From Pseudomonas sp. SG20056 (lineage in GTDB: Bacteria; Pseudomonadota; Gammaproteobacteria; Pseudomonadales; Pseudomonadaceae): a stretch of DNA of 64,000 nucleotides. The stretch spans positions 3,224,001 to 3,288,000 of the forward strand of contig NZ_CP134499.1 in NCBI RefSeq assembly GCF_031764535.1. Reading direction: 5' to 3'. The position numbers and the translations under genes were made by a program. Positions 30,875-39,321 of this stretch are shown here, one piece after another. The notes under the pieces are model-generated. The model was given only the letters and a program-made list of their open reading frames with translations, made no database searches and was not told where the DNA came from. Every line of letters starts with the position of its first letter. Within the stretch, counting starts at the first letter, position 1.

Positions 30875-32131
30875 ATGAACGACCTGTACAGCAACGCCCA
30901 GCAGTGGCTTGAACACTATCCCGAGCTCTATAGCCTGACTGGCCTGTCGCTGCTGCTACTAGCGGCCTGGCTGGCCAACTGGGTGGTCAAACGCATCCTG
31001 TTGCGCGGCCTGTACCGGGCGCTGAAAGCCACACCAATTGGCCAGGACGGCAGCCTGCATGACTCACGGGTGATCGCGCGGCTCGCCAATATCGTCCCGG
31101 CGCTGATCATTTCCGTCGGCATCACCCTGGTGCCCAATCTGCCGGAAGCGGCCGTGGAAGTAACCGGCAATGTCTGCAGCGCCTTTATCGTACTGACCAT
31201 CGCCCTGGCCATCAGCGGCGTGCTGACACTGCTCAACAACACCTACCAGAAGCGCCCAAATGCCCATCTGAAGCCGATCAAGGGCTATGTGCAGGTGGTG
31301 AAGATTCTGCTCTTCGTGATTGCCGCAATACTTATGGTCGCCAGCCTGATCGACCGCTCGCCACTGATCCTGCTGTCTGGCCTGGGCGCAATGGCGGCGG
31401 TGCTGATGCTGATTTTTCAGGACACCTTGCTATCGCTGGTCGCCAGCGTGCAGATTTCCTCCAGCGATATCGTGCGTGTCGGCGACTGGATCGAGATGCC
31501 ACAGCTGAACGCCGATGGCGATGTCATCGATATCGCCCTGCACACGGTCAAGGTGCAGAACTGGGACAAAACCATCACCACCATCCCGACCAAGCGCTTT
31601 ATCAGTGACCCGTTCAAGAACTGGCGTGGCATGCAGGAGTCCGGTGGACGGCGAATAAAGCGCAGCCTGCTGCTTGATCAAACCAGCATCAGTTTCCTCA
31701 GCCCGGAGCAGATCACCCGCCTGCAGCGTTTTCTGCTGCTCGGCCATTACCTGAACAGCAAGCAGAGCGAGCTGCTTAGCTGGAACAGCGCCCTGGCCGA
31801 GGCCAGCCAGGAGCCCGCAAACACCCGGCGGGTTACCAACATCGGCACCTTCCGCGCGTACGTCGAACACTACCTGCGCCAGCATCCGGGTATCCATCAG
31901 GAAATGACCCAGCTGGTCAGGCAGATGAGTCCGACCGCAGACGGCCTGCCGCTGGAGCTGTACTGCTTCACCAACACCATCGCCTGGGCACGCTATGAGG
32001 CCATTCAATCGGATATCTTCGATCACCTGCTGGCGATCCTTCCGGAGTTTGGTCTGCGGGTCTTCCAGCACCCCAGCGGGGCGGATATGCGCGAGCTGAA
32101 ACATAACCTGCTGCCTGGCACCCAGCCTTGA
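30875..32131 (+). CDS. ybdG: YbdG-type miniconductance mechanosensitive channel
   Basis: Protein of 418 residues, matching the E. coli YbdG (MscM) size. A GAGGAG ribosome site precedes the ATG. Five hydrophobic segments lie in the first 190 residues. The MscS-type core includes 'LSGLGAMAAVLMLIFQDTLLSLVAS' (in part) and the beta-domain start 'GDWIEMPQLNADGDVIDIAL'. The cytosolic C-terminus, with an insert before the last domain, is typical of YbdG rather than MscS. It responds to membrane tension in osmotic shock. No clear terminator separates it from the protease-flagellin. Confidence 0.92.
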   Translation: MNDLYSNAQQWLEHYPELYSLTGLSLLLLAAWLANWVVKRILLRGLYRALKATPIGQDGSLHDSRVIARLANIVPALIISVGITLVPNLPEAAVEVTGNVCSAFIVLTIALAISGVLTLLNNTYQKRPNAHLKPIKGYVQVVKILLFVIAAILMVASLIDRSPLILLSGLGAMAAVLMLIFQDTLLSLVASVQISSSDIVRVGDWIEMPQLNADGDVIDIALHTVKVQNWDKTITTIPTKRFISDPFKNWRGMQESGGRRIKRSLLLDQTSISFLSPEQITRLQRFLLLGHYLNSKQSELLSWNSALAEASQEPANTRRVTNIGTFRAYVEHYLRQHPGIHQEMTQLVRQMSPTADGLPLELYCFTNTIAWARYEAIQSDIFDHLLAILPEFGLRVFQHPSGADMRELKHNLLPGTQP

Positions 32132-32294
32132 AGCCACAGCGGGCGGCCGAAACACCTGATGCCGCCCGCAATCCAAACGCTTACCCACGGCTTTTTACGC
32201 AAAATTAATCGCCTTAAAACACCTAAACCGCACTAAAACACCAATTTTTCAGCATTGCTTGCCAGCTTTGACCTCAAAGATTAGGGTTGGCGCT

Positions 32295-32372
32295 ATGAAC
32301 ACCTATCACACCCTTATCCTGCTGCGCCAACACGCCAACCTCTGCCTGGTGAGCCAGCGACTGCGTGGCTGA
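32295..32372 (+). CDS. Candidate leu leader peptide upstream of leuA (25 residues)
   Basis: A 25-codon frame begins MNTYHTLILL and ends LVSQRLRG before a TGA. It is preceded by AGGG at a good distance. Six of 25 residues are Leu, including an L-I-L-L run and a second L-C-L cluster. It lies about 80 bases before leuA, the committed step of leucine synthesis, where attenuation by leucine-rich leader peptides is known in proteobacteria. A possible stem after it pairs GCGTGG with CCACGC, followed by a T-rich run (TTTTCTCAGTTTTT), but I could not draw a convincing pair of alternative hairpins. Confidence 0.5.
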   Translation: MNTYHTLILLRQHANLCLVSQRLRG

Positions 32373-32453
32373 ACTTTCACGCCCACGCCCTGCCCTGTTT
32401 TCTCAGTTTTTGCCCGGTTCGCCGCTTGCAGCCGCGCCACAAGGATCAACACC

Positions 32454-34124
32454 ATGAGCATGCTCAAAGACCCGTCCAGTAAGTACCGCCCGTTCACCCA
32501 GATCCAGATTCCGGACCGCACCTGGCCGGACAAGATCATCGACAAGGCGCCGATCTGGCTGTCCACCGACCTGCGCGACGGCAATCAGTCGCTGATCGAG
32601 CCGATGGATGCCGAGAAGAAGATGCGCTTCTTCAAGTGTCTGCTGGCCGTGGGCCTGAAGGAAATCGAAGTGGGCTTCCCGTCCGCTTCACAGACCGATT
32701 TCGACTTCGTCCGCGAGCTGATCGAAGGCGGCCACATCCCGGATGACGTGACCATCCAGGTGCTGACCCAGGCCCGTGACGACCTTATCGAACGCACCTT
32801 CGAGTCGCTCAAGGGCGCAAAGAAGGCCATCGTCCATTACTACAACGCTTGCGCGCCGAGCTTCCGCAAGATCGTCTTCAACCAGGACAAGGCCGGCGTC
32901 AAAGCCATCGCCGTGTCTGCTGGCACCACCATCAAGCGCCTGGCCGAGGCTGCGCCAGAAACCCAGTGGGGCTTCGAGTACTCGCCGGAAGTGTTCAGCA
33001 GCACCGAGATCGACTTTGCCGTCGAGGTGTGCAACGCGGTGATCGGTGTGTTCCAACCAACCCCGGCGAACAAGCTGATTCTCAACCTGCCCGCCACCAT
33101 CGAGTGCGCCACGCCAAACAACTACGCCGACCAGATCGAGTGGTTCGGTCGTCACGTCGACCGCCGTGACAGCGTGCTGATCAGCGTACACACCCACAAT
33201 GACCGTGGCACCGGCGTCGCCGCCTCCGAGCTGGCGGTGATGGCCGGCGCGGATCGCGTCGAAGGCTGCCTGTTCGGCAACGGCGAGCGCACCGGCAACG
33301 TCTGCCTGGTGACCCTGGCGCTGAACCTCTACACCCAGGGCGTCGACCCCGAGCTGGACTTCTCCGACATCGATGCCGTGCGCAAGGTGGTCGAGGACTG
33401 CAACCAGATTCCGGTGCATCCACGCCATCCTTACGTCGGTGATCTTGTGCACACCGCCTTCTCCGGCTCGCACCAGGACGCGATCCGCAAGGGCTTCGCC
33501 CAGCAGCAGGCCGATGCCGTATGGGAGGTGCCGTACCTGCCGATCGACCCTGCCGATATCGGCCGCGATTACGAGGCGGTGATTCGCGTCAACAGCCAGT
33601 CCGGCAAGGGCGGCATCACCTTCCTGCTCGAACAGGAATACGGCATCAACCTGCCGCGCCGTATGCAGATCGAGTTCAGTCAGGTGGTGCAGAAGGAAAC
33701 CGACCGCCTCGGCCTGGAGATGTCCGCCGCGCAAATCTACACGTTGCTCGAAACCGAGTACCTGCAGGCCACCGCACCCTATGCCCTGAAAGGCCATCGC
33801 CTGCAGGAAGAAAACGGCACCAGCGCGGTCGATGTGGAAGTCATCAATGCTGGGGAAATCCAGCACTGGCGCGGGATCGGCAAAGGCCCGCTGGAAGCCC
33901 TGGTCGCCGGCCTGCCGGTAGACGTGGAAATCATGGACTACAGCGAGCACGCCATCGGCGCCGGCACCAATGCCAAAGCGGCGGCTTATATCGAATTGCG
34001 CGTCAACGGCGGCCGTGCGCTGCACGGTGTGGGCATCGATGAAAACCTCACCACGGCGAGCTTCCGTGCACTGTTTAGCGCACTGAACCGCGCGCTCGGC
34101 CAAGCCGCCGAACAAGCGGCCTGA
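32454..34124 (+). CDS. leuA: 2-isopropylmalate synthase
   Basis: Protein of 556 residues, the longer LeuA type used by Pseudomonas. It condenses acetyl-CoA with 2-oxoisovalerate, the first step of leucine synthesis. The HMGL-like barrel has '[21 protein letters not shown]' (in part) near residue 37 and '[22 protein letters not shown]' (in part) for metal and substrate binding. The C-terminal LeuA dimer/allosteric domain spans about 430-550. An AAGGA ribosome site lies before ATG 32454. The leader above may attenuate expression. Confidence 0.97.
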   Translation: MSMLKDPSSKYRPFTQIQIPDRTWPDKIIDKAPIWLSTDLRDGNQSLIEPMDAEKKMRFFKCLLAVGLKEIEVGFPSASQTDFDFVRELIEGGHIPDDVTIQVLTQARDDLIERTFESLKGAKKAIVHYYNACAPSFRKIVFNQDKAGVKAIAVSAGTTIKRLAEAAPETQWGFEYSPEVFSSTEIDFAVEVCNAVIGVFQPTPANKLILNLPATIECATPNNYADQIEWFGRHVDRRDSVLISVHTHNDRGTGVAASELAVMAGADRVEGCLFGNGERTGNVCLVTLALNLYTQGVDPELDFSDIDAVRKVVEDCNQIPVHPRHPYVGDLVHTAFSGSHQDAIRKGFAQQQADAVWEVPYLPIDPADIGRDYEAVIRVNSQSGKGGITFLLEQEYGINLPRRMQIEFSQVVQKETDRLGLEMSAAQIYTLLETEYLQATAPYALKGHRLQEENGTSAVDVEVINAGEIQHWRGIGKGPLEALVAGLPVDVEIMDYSEHAIGAGTNAKAAAYIELRVNGGRALHGVGIDENLTTASFRALFSALNRALGQAAEQAA

Positions 34125-34131
34125 TCGCAGT

Positions 34132-34159
34132 GCACGCCGTCAGGCCACTGACGGCGTGC
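34132..34159. terminator. 12-bp perfect hairpin between convergent leuA and SDR genes
   Basis: GCACGCCGTCAG pairs perfectly with CTGACGGCGTGC around a four-base loop. It spans the end of the SDR gene, and its T-tract is weak. It is placed where both converging transcripts would end, so it probably terminates or protects both. Confidence 0.5.
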
Positions 34160-35207
34160 GCACCAGGTAACGCGCCGTCGCCTGCAACGCCTGGCCGATA
34201 TCCGGCCAGTGCAGGTGATGGCGCTGCACCAGGGTCTGGGTCGCAGCAGTATCGAAGCGGGTGGTCTGGATAAAATCCAGCGACTCGGCATCGGTATGCA
34301 GCAGGCGCGGCACACCGGGAATCTTCAGCAACACCCGCAGCAACGGTATCGGCAGATGCCGGCTCGGCGCCTGCACGCTCAGCGTGCGAGCCAATTGCTG
34401 CAGCATGCCCTGCAGGTTGGGCGTCGCGGCATCCAGGGCGAGGATTTCCTGGCCGACCTGCTGCTCATCAAAGGCCGCTGCCAACATCAACTCGGCGAGA
34501 AAATCCACGCTGACCAACGGCAGCCAGTGCGCTGCCGAACCGGGAATTGCCCCAAGCCGGCCCGCGGCCAGATTGTCGATCAAGCCAGCCAACGGCTGCG
34601 CCGGCAGAATATGCCCGCTACGGCTATGGCCACAGACGGTGGCTGGGTGCACCAGCGTCAGCGGCGCCTGCAGTTCAGCCATTCGCGCGCGTACACGAAA
34701 GTGCGCCTCCAGCTTGCTGCCTTCATAAGCCCCAGAGCGGCGATAGAGGCGATCCCAGTCCGTCTGTTCGGGGTACTGCAAATTCACCCCAATACGCTGC
34801 AAGTGCCCATGATTGGCCAGCATAAAACCGCCCACCATCAGCAGGCGGCTACCTTGCTGCGCCGCCAACTCCGCCACCCGAATCGCACCGTCAACATTGA
34901 CCTGGCGCGCCTGCGCCACTGACAACCCCCAGGCGAACTGCGCCCCCAGGTGAAACACCACCGCCGCCTGACGCACCTGCTCACGGTCTGTGGCATCCAG
35001 CCCCAGCCCCGGCAAGCCCAGATCACCGCCAACCGCCGTAAGCAGATCGCCGCGCCCACCCAGTTGCTCAATCTGCTCGCGCAAGGCTGGCAGGCTGTGC
35101 GGTCGACGCATTAGCACGCTGACCGGGTGGCCTCTGCTAGTGAGCAACGCCAGCAGATGCTGACCGATAAAACCGCTGCCGCCGGTGACAAAACATGGCT
35201 GATTCAT
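34140..35207 (-). CDS. NAD(P)-dependent epimerase/dehydratase (extended SDR family)
   Basis: Protein of 355 residues from the ATG at 35207. AGGAGG lies seven bases upstream, which decides this start over a TTG six bases earlier. The N-terminal Rossmann motif is 'VTGGSGFIGQHLLALL' (TGxxGxxG). The catalytic YxxxK is in 'GAYEGSKLEAHF', with 'VHPATVCGHSRSG' after it. Substrate unknown. It is divergent from a MerR-type regulator whose operator lies in the shared gap, so it is probably the regulator's target. Confidence 0.88.
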   Translation of the reverse strand: MNQPCFVTGGSGFIGQHLLALLTSRGHPVSVLMRRPHSLPALREQIEQLGGRGDLLTAVGGDLGLPGLGLDATDREQVRQAAVVFHLGAQFAWGLSVAQARQVNVDGAIRVAELAAQQGSRLLMVGGFMLANHGHLQRIGVNLQYPEQTDWDRLYRRSGAYEGSKLEAHFRVRARMAELQAPLTLVHPATVCGHSRSGHILPAQPLAGLIDNLAAGRLGAIPGSAAHWLPLVSVDFLAELMLAAAFDEQQVGQEILALDAATPNLQGMLQQLARTLSVQAPSRHLPIPLLRVLLKIPGVPRLLHTDAESLDFIQTTRFDTAATQTLVQRHHLHWPDIGQALQATARYLVRTPSVA

Positions 35208-35240
35208 CGTCAATCCTCCTGAGTCGTTGATGACCCAAGC

Positions 35241-35272
35241 AGGCTAAACTGTCGAGCACACTCTACAGTCAA
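35241..35272 (-). promoter_or_regulatory. MerR-type promoter with 22-bp dyad for the SDR gene
   Basis: On the minus strand TTGACT (35272-35267) and TTAGCC (35247-35242) or TAGCCT (35246-35241) are 19 or 20 bases apart, the overlong spacing typical of MerR-regulated promoters. The dyad ACTGT-N-GAG-N4-CTC-N-ACAGT (35248-35269) fills the spacer, with one mismatched pair. Confidence 0.65.
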
Positions 35273-35283
35273 GCGGGATTTGC

Positions 35284-35667
35284 ATGCGCATTGGTGAACT
35301 GGAAAAACGCAGCGGCGCCAGCCGCCACACCCTGCGTTACTACGAGAGCCTGGGGCTGATCAGCGCCCTGCGCCGCGACAATAATTACCGCGAATACAGC
35401 CTGCAGACGCTGCATGATCTGGGCTTTATCCAGCAGGCGCAGAGCATGGGCTTCTCCCTCGGTGAGATTGGCGAAATCCTTCGCGCACGGCGCGAGCAAC
35501 AACTCGACTGCGCTCAGGGCGCAGCCCTGGTCAGCCGCAAACTGGCCGAGGTGGAGCAGAAGATTGCTGAGCTACAGCAACTGGGCGATTTTCTGCGCAG
35601 CGAGAAACTGCGCCTGGAAGCCAGCGCTGCCGAACAGGCGGCCTTGGCTAAACGCCGCGCACGCTAG
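35284..35667 (+). CDS. MerR-family transcriptional regulator
   Basis: Protein of 127 residues. The N-terminal winged helix-turn-helix reads 'MRIGELEKRSGASRHTLRYY', then 'ESLGLISALRRDNNYREYS'. A coiled-coil helix follows (about 75-125). Only one Cys is present, so a CueR/MerR-like metal site is unlikely. It probably senses a small molecule or aldehyde and controls the divergent SDR gene. Its TAG stop shares the bases CTAG with the stop of the convergent omega-amidase gene. Confidence 0.92.
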   Translation: MRIGELEKRSGASRHTLRYYESLGLISALRRDNNYREYSLQTLHDLGFIQQAQSMGFSLGEIGEILRARREQQLDCAQGAALVSRKLAEVEQKIAELQQLGDFLRSEKLRLEASAAEQAALAKRRAR

Positions 35668-36464
35668 CAGGAAGCCCCCAGCACGAACTCGTCGGCATCC
35701 AGATACGCCGGGAATCGCTGCCGATAGGCCGCCAGCTCGGCGGCGTTGAGGCTGACACGGAACACCCCATCCGCAGCCCCGGGCTCCAGCAACGGTTCAC
35801 CCTGAAAATCCAGCACCTGACTATCGCCACTGTAGGCATAACCCTTGCCGTCCTCGCCAATGCGATTGACCGCCGCCACATAGCACAGGTTTTCAATAGC
35901 CCGCGCCGGTAGCAGGCGATTCCAGTGATGGCGCCGCGCAGCCGGCCAATTGGCGGTGTAGAGCAGCAGATCAGTATTTTGCGGGTCACGGCTCCACACC
36001 GGAAAGCGCAGGTCGTAGCAGATCAGCGGGCGCACCTGCCAACCCTTCACGTCCAGCACCACCTGCTGTTCACCTGCGCTGTAGTGCTTGTGTTCGCCGG
36101 CCATGCGAAACAGATGGCGCTTGTCGTAATGCGCCACCGTGCCATCCGGGCGTGCCCAGAGCAGGCGATTACGGTAGGAACCATCGGCTGCCTGGATAAT
36201 CAGGCTGCCGGTGACCACAGCCTGCAACGCCTGGGCCTGCTCACGCAGCCACTGGCTGGTGGGACCGTCTTCCGGCTCAGCCAGCGCGGCGGAGTCCATG
36301 GAGAACCCCGTGCTGAACATCTCTGGCAGCACGATCAGATCAGCACCGCGCGCCTGCTCCAGCAGGGCGGTGAAATGCGCACGATTAGCGGCAGGGTCCT
36401 GCCAGGTCAGGCGGGTCTGGAGCAGCGCCAGTTCAAGATCAGACAACTGGCTCAGATCGCGCAT
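35664..36464 (-). CDS. Omega-amidase / nitrilase-family amidohydrolase (YafV-like)
   Basis: Protein of 266 residues with the carbon-nitrogen hydrolase fold. The catalytic triad is visible: Glu48 in 'DLIVLPEMF', Lys115 in 'HYDKRHLF' and Cys149 in 'PLICYDLRFP'. YafV-type enzymes hydrolyse alpha-ketoglutaramate and ketosuccinamate, products of transaminases. The next gene upstream is an aminotransferase that overlaps it by 13 bases, which fits a paired transaminase-amidase pathway (methionine salvage or repair of keto acid amides). Confidence 0.92.
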   Translation of the reverse strand: MRDLSQLSDLELALLQTRLTWQDPAANRAHFTALLEQARGADLIVLPEMFSTGFSMDSAALAEPEDGPTSQWLREQAQALQAVVTGSLIIQAADGSYRNRLLWARPDGTVAHYDKRHLFRMAGEHKHYSAGEQQVVLDVKGWQVRPLICYDLRFPVWSRDPQNTDLLLYTANWPAARRHHWNRLLPARAIENLCYVAAVNRIGEDGKGYAYSGDSQVLDFQGEPLLEPGAADGVFRVSLNAAELAAYRQRFPAYLDADEFVLGASC

Positions 36465-37600
36465 AGCTTTTCCGCCGCCTGACGCAGGGTCTCTTCGCGC
36501 TTGGCAAAGCAGAAGCGCACCAGGCGCAAGTCCTTGGGCGGCGCCTGGTAGAACACGGAAATCGGAATCGCTGCGACACCCTGCTCACGGGTCAGCCACT
36601 CGGCCATGGCCACATCATCCAGATCAGGACGAATGGCCGAATAGTCGACCAGCTGGAAAAACGTGCCGGCCGCGCGGGTAAAGCGAAAGCGCGAGGCCGT
36701 CAGCAGATCACAGAACAGGTCACGCTTGGCCTGATAGAACGCTGGCAACTCGTCCACATGTTCAGGGTGCTCGGCCATGTAATCGGCCAGCGCCCATTGC
36801 AGCGGCGTCACGCCACAGAAGCTGACGTATTGGTGCACCTTGCGCAGTTCGGCGCTCAGGGCTGGCGGCGCCACCACATAGCCGGTCTTCCAACCAGTGA
36901 CGTGATAGGACTTGCCGAACGAGCTGACCACAAAGGCGCGCTGATACAGCTCGTCATGGGCCAATACACTGACGTGTGCCACGCCATCGAATACCAGATG
37001 CTCATACACCTCGTCACTGATCAGGTAGATGTCGCGGCCACGAATCAGTGCCGCCAACTGATCCAGCTCGGCCCTGGAAATCAGCGCCCCACTGGGGTTG
37101 TGCGGCGTGTTGAGGATGATCAAGCGGGTTCGGCTGCTCAAGGCATCCTGTAGACGCTGCCAGTCAATGCCGAATCCCGGCAACGCCAGCGGTACATGTA
37201 TGCACTGCCCGCCGGCCAGTTCAACCGAGGGCTCGTAGCTGTCGTAGCTGGGGTCGAAGACGATCACCTCGTCACCGGGGCGGACCAGCGCCTGCACCGC
37301 ACAGAAGATCGCCTGAGTCGCTCCGGGGGTAATGGTGATTTCGCTGTCAGCGCTGACACTGCGGCCATAACTGCGCGCAATCTTCGCCGCCACCTGCTCA
37401 CGCAGGGCTGGCAAACCAGTCATCGGCGCGTACTGGTTATGCCCGGCCGCGACATGTCGACTGACCGCTTCGCGCAGCCCCTGTGGGCCATCAAAATCCG
37501 GAAAACCCTGGGACAGATTGAGCGCGCCGGTTTCCACGGCGAGCTGAGACATGCGAGTAAAGATGGTGGTGCCGACGTTCGGCAGCTTGCTGATAATCAT
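36452..37600 (-). CDS. Pyridoxal-phosphate-dependent aminotransferase (YbdL-like)
   Basis: Protein of 382 residues from 'MIISKLPNVGTTIFTRMSQLA'; the frame could extend to 37678, but the extension has no family match. Fold type I aminotransferase with 'LSQGFPDFDGPQ', 'NTPHNPSGA' and the PLP lysine in 'VVSSFGKSYHVTGWKTGY'. YbdL prefers methionine and aromatic amino acids. It overlaps the YafV-like gene, with which it probably works. Confidence 0.92.
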   Translation of the reverse strand: MIISKLPNVGTTIFTRMSQLAVETGALNLSQGFPDFDGPQGLREAVSRHVAAGHNQYAPMTGLPALREQVAAKIARSYGRSVSADSEITITPGATQAIFCAVQALVRPGDEVIVFDPSYDSYEPSVELAGGQCIHVPLALPGFGIDWQRLQDALSSRTRLIILNTPHNPSGALISRAELDQLAALIRGRDIYLISDEVYEHLVFDGVAHVSVLAHDELYQRAFVVSSFGKSYHVTGWKTGYVVAPPALSAELRKVHQYVSFCGVTPLQWALADYMAEHPEHVDELPAFYQAKRDLFCDLLTASRFRFTRAAGTFFQLVDYSAIRPDLDDVAMAEWLTREQGVAAIPISVFYQAPPKDLRLVRFCFAKREETLRQAAEKLCAI

Positions 37601-37677
37601 CGAGGCAACATTCCTGAACCAAGCGCCGGGCTTGAACGCTATTGATGGCGCAGAATAGCCCAACGTCCAGAAAGGCA

Positions 37678-37699
37678 AAAGGCACCCGCAGGTGCCTTT
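37678..37699. terminator. Hairpin terminator between der and the aminotransferase gene
   Basis: AAAGGCACC pairs with GGTGCCTTT around CGCA, directly after the end of der. A stretch of As and Ts on each side makes it usable in the minus direction. It separates der from the next transcript. Confidence 0.7.
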
Positions 37700-37720
37700 A
37701 TAGAGCGTTTAAATCCAAGC

Positions 37721-39193
37721 TTAGCGCTTGTCTTTGCGCTTCTTCTCAGCCTTTTTGTGGTGGCTCATCAGGCGGCGTTTCTTGTTCACCTGACGATCGG
37801 TGAGGGTGTTCTTATTGCCCTCGTACGGGTTCTCCCCCCCCTTGAACTCGATGCGAATCGGCGTGCCGACCAGCTTGAGCACACGGCGATAGGTGTTTTC
37901 CAAATAGCGAACATAAGACTTGGGCACCGCATCGACCTGATTGCCGTGGATCACAATCAGCGGCGGGTTGGCGCCACCCAGGTGGGCGTAGCGCAGCTTG
38001 ATCCGACGGTTGTTGACCATGGGCGGCGCGTGATCGCTGACGGCATCTTCAAGAATCTGGGTCAGGCGGTTGGTTGGCCAGCGAGTGATCGCCGACTTGA
38101 ACGAGGCCTGCACCGATTTGTACAGATTGCCCACTCCAGTGCCATGCAGCGCCGAGATAAAGTGGATATCGGCGAAGTCAACGAAGAACAGCCGGCGTTG
38201 CAGCTCGACCTTCACGTAATCGCGCTCGCTCGGCTCCATACCGTCCCATTTGTTCAGCGCGATCACCAGAGCACGACCGCTTTCCAGCACGAAGCCGAGC
38301 AGGTTGAGGTCATGGTCGACCACACCTTCGCGGGCATCCATGACGAATACCACGACGTTGGAGTCCTGAATCGCCTGCAGGGTTTTCACCACCGAGAACT
38401 TTTCCACCGCCTCGAAGATCTTGCCGCGGCGGCGCACGCCGGCGGTGTCGATCAAGGTGTACTTCTCGTCATCACGCTCGAAAGGAATGTAGATGCTGTC
38501 GCGGGTGGTGCCGGCCTGGTCATACACAATGACCCGTTCTTCACCGAGCATGCGGTTGACCAGGGTCGACTTACCGACGTTGGGGCGGCCGATGATCGCC
38601 AGCTTGATGCCGTCCTTCTCGCTGGGGCCGGGAATGCGCTTGGCCTCCTGGCCTTCAAGCACTTCTTCCTCTTCCTCACCCTCTTCCGGCTCGGTGGCAT
38701 CCTTGGGGAAGGAACCCAGCACGGCCTCGAGCATCTGGGTAATGCCACGACCGTGAGCACCGGCAATTGGCAGGGACTCGCCCATGCCCATGCTGGAAAA
38801 CTCGGCGCGCGCCAGGTCGGCGTCGATATTGTCGACCTTGTTGATAATCAGAAAGCTGCGCTTGTTACGGCGACGCAGGTGCTCGCCAATCATCTGATCG
38901 GAAGCGGACAGCCCGGCGCGAGCATCCACCAGAAACAGCACGGCATCGGCTTCTTCGATCGCCTGCAGCGATTGCTCGGCCATCTTGGCATCAATGCCTT
39001 CCTCGTCACCGGAAATACCACCGGTGTCGATGACGATATAGGTTCGCCCCTGCCACTTGGCCTCGCCGTACTGGCGATCACGGGTCAGACCAGATAGGTC
39101 GCCGACAATCGCGTCACGGGACTTGGTCAAGCGGTTAAACAGGGTGGACTTGCCGACGTTAGGGCGGCCCACCAGGGCAATTACGGGAACCAT
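37721..39193 (-). CDS. der: GTPase Der (EngA), ribosome assembly
   Basis: Protein of 490 residues from ATG 39193, preceded by GGAGAG. It has two GTPase domains in tandem, each with '[10 protein letters not shown]' (about residue 8 and 206), 'DTGGI'/'DTAGV' switch regions and NKxD motifs ('NKVDN', 'NKWDG'). A KH-like C-terminal domain and a lysine-rich tail follow. It is needed to assemble the 50S subunit. It follows bamB after a hairpin, as in other pseudomonads. Confidence 0.98.
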   Translation of the reverse strand: MVPVIALVGRPNVGKSTLFNRLTKSRDAIVGDLSGLTRDRQYGEAKWQGRTYIVIDTGGISGDEEGIDAKMAEQSLQAIEEADAVLFLVDARAGLSASDQMIGEHLRRRNKRSFLIINKVDNIDADLARAEFSSMGMGESLPIAGAHGRGITQMLEAVLGSFPKDATEPEEGEEEEEVLEGQEAKRIPGPSEKDGIKLAIIGRPNVGKSTLVNRMLGEERVIVYDQAGTTRDSIYIPFERDDEKYTLIDTAGVRRRGKIFEAVEKFSVVKTLQAIQDSNVVVFVMDAREGVVDHDLNLLGFVLESGRALVIALNKWDGMEPSERDYVKVELQRRLFFVDFADIHFISALHGTGVGNLYKSVQASFKSAITRWPTNRLTQILEDAVSDHAPPMVNNRRIKLRYAHLGGANPPLIVIHGNQVDAVPKSYVRYLENTYRRVLKLVGTPIRIEFKGGENPYEGNKNTLTDRQVNKKRRLMSHHKKAEKKRKDKR

Positions 39194-39219
39194 TAGGCTC
39201 TCCACTTCGTTATTTCAGA

Positions 39220-39249
39220 AAATACAAAAGCCGCTGCAGAGGCAGCGGC
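39220..39249 (-). terminator. Terminator between bamB and der
   Basis: On the minus strand GCCGCTGC pairs with GCAGCGGC around CTCT and is followed by TTTTGTATTTT. It lies after bamB and about 27 bases before the der start. Confidence 0.75.
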
Positions 39250-39265
39250 CGGAATTCATTGCACT

Positions 39266-39304
39266 GGCGATGCTGCGCAGCCCTAAGTGCTGTGCAGCAT
39301 CGCC
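39266..39304. repeat. 39-bp inverted repeat (11-bp stem) downstream of bamB
   Basis: GGCGATGCTGC (39266-39276) pairs with GCAGCATCGCC (39294-39304), with an inner partial stem. It lies directly after the bamB stop at 39322 and before the terminator at 39220-39249. It may be part of the transcript end or a small repetitive palindrome. Confidence 0.5.
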
Positions 39305-39321
39305 AAAGCGTCAGCGAGCGA

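Noticed and set aside
32688..34115. Long minus-strand frame opposite leuA
   Set aside because: Antisense shadow; leuA motifs on the plus strand are complete.
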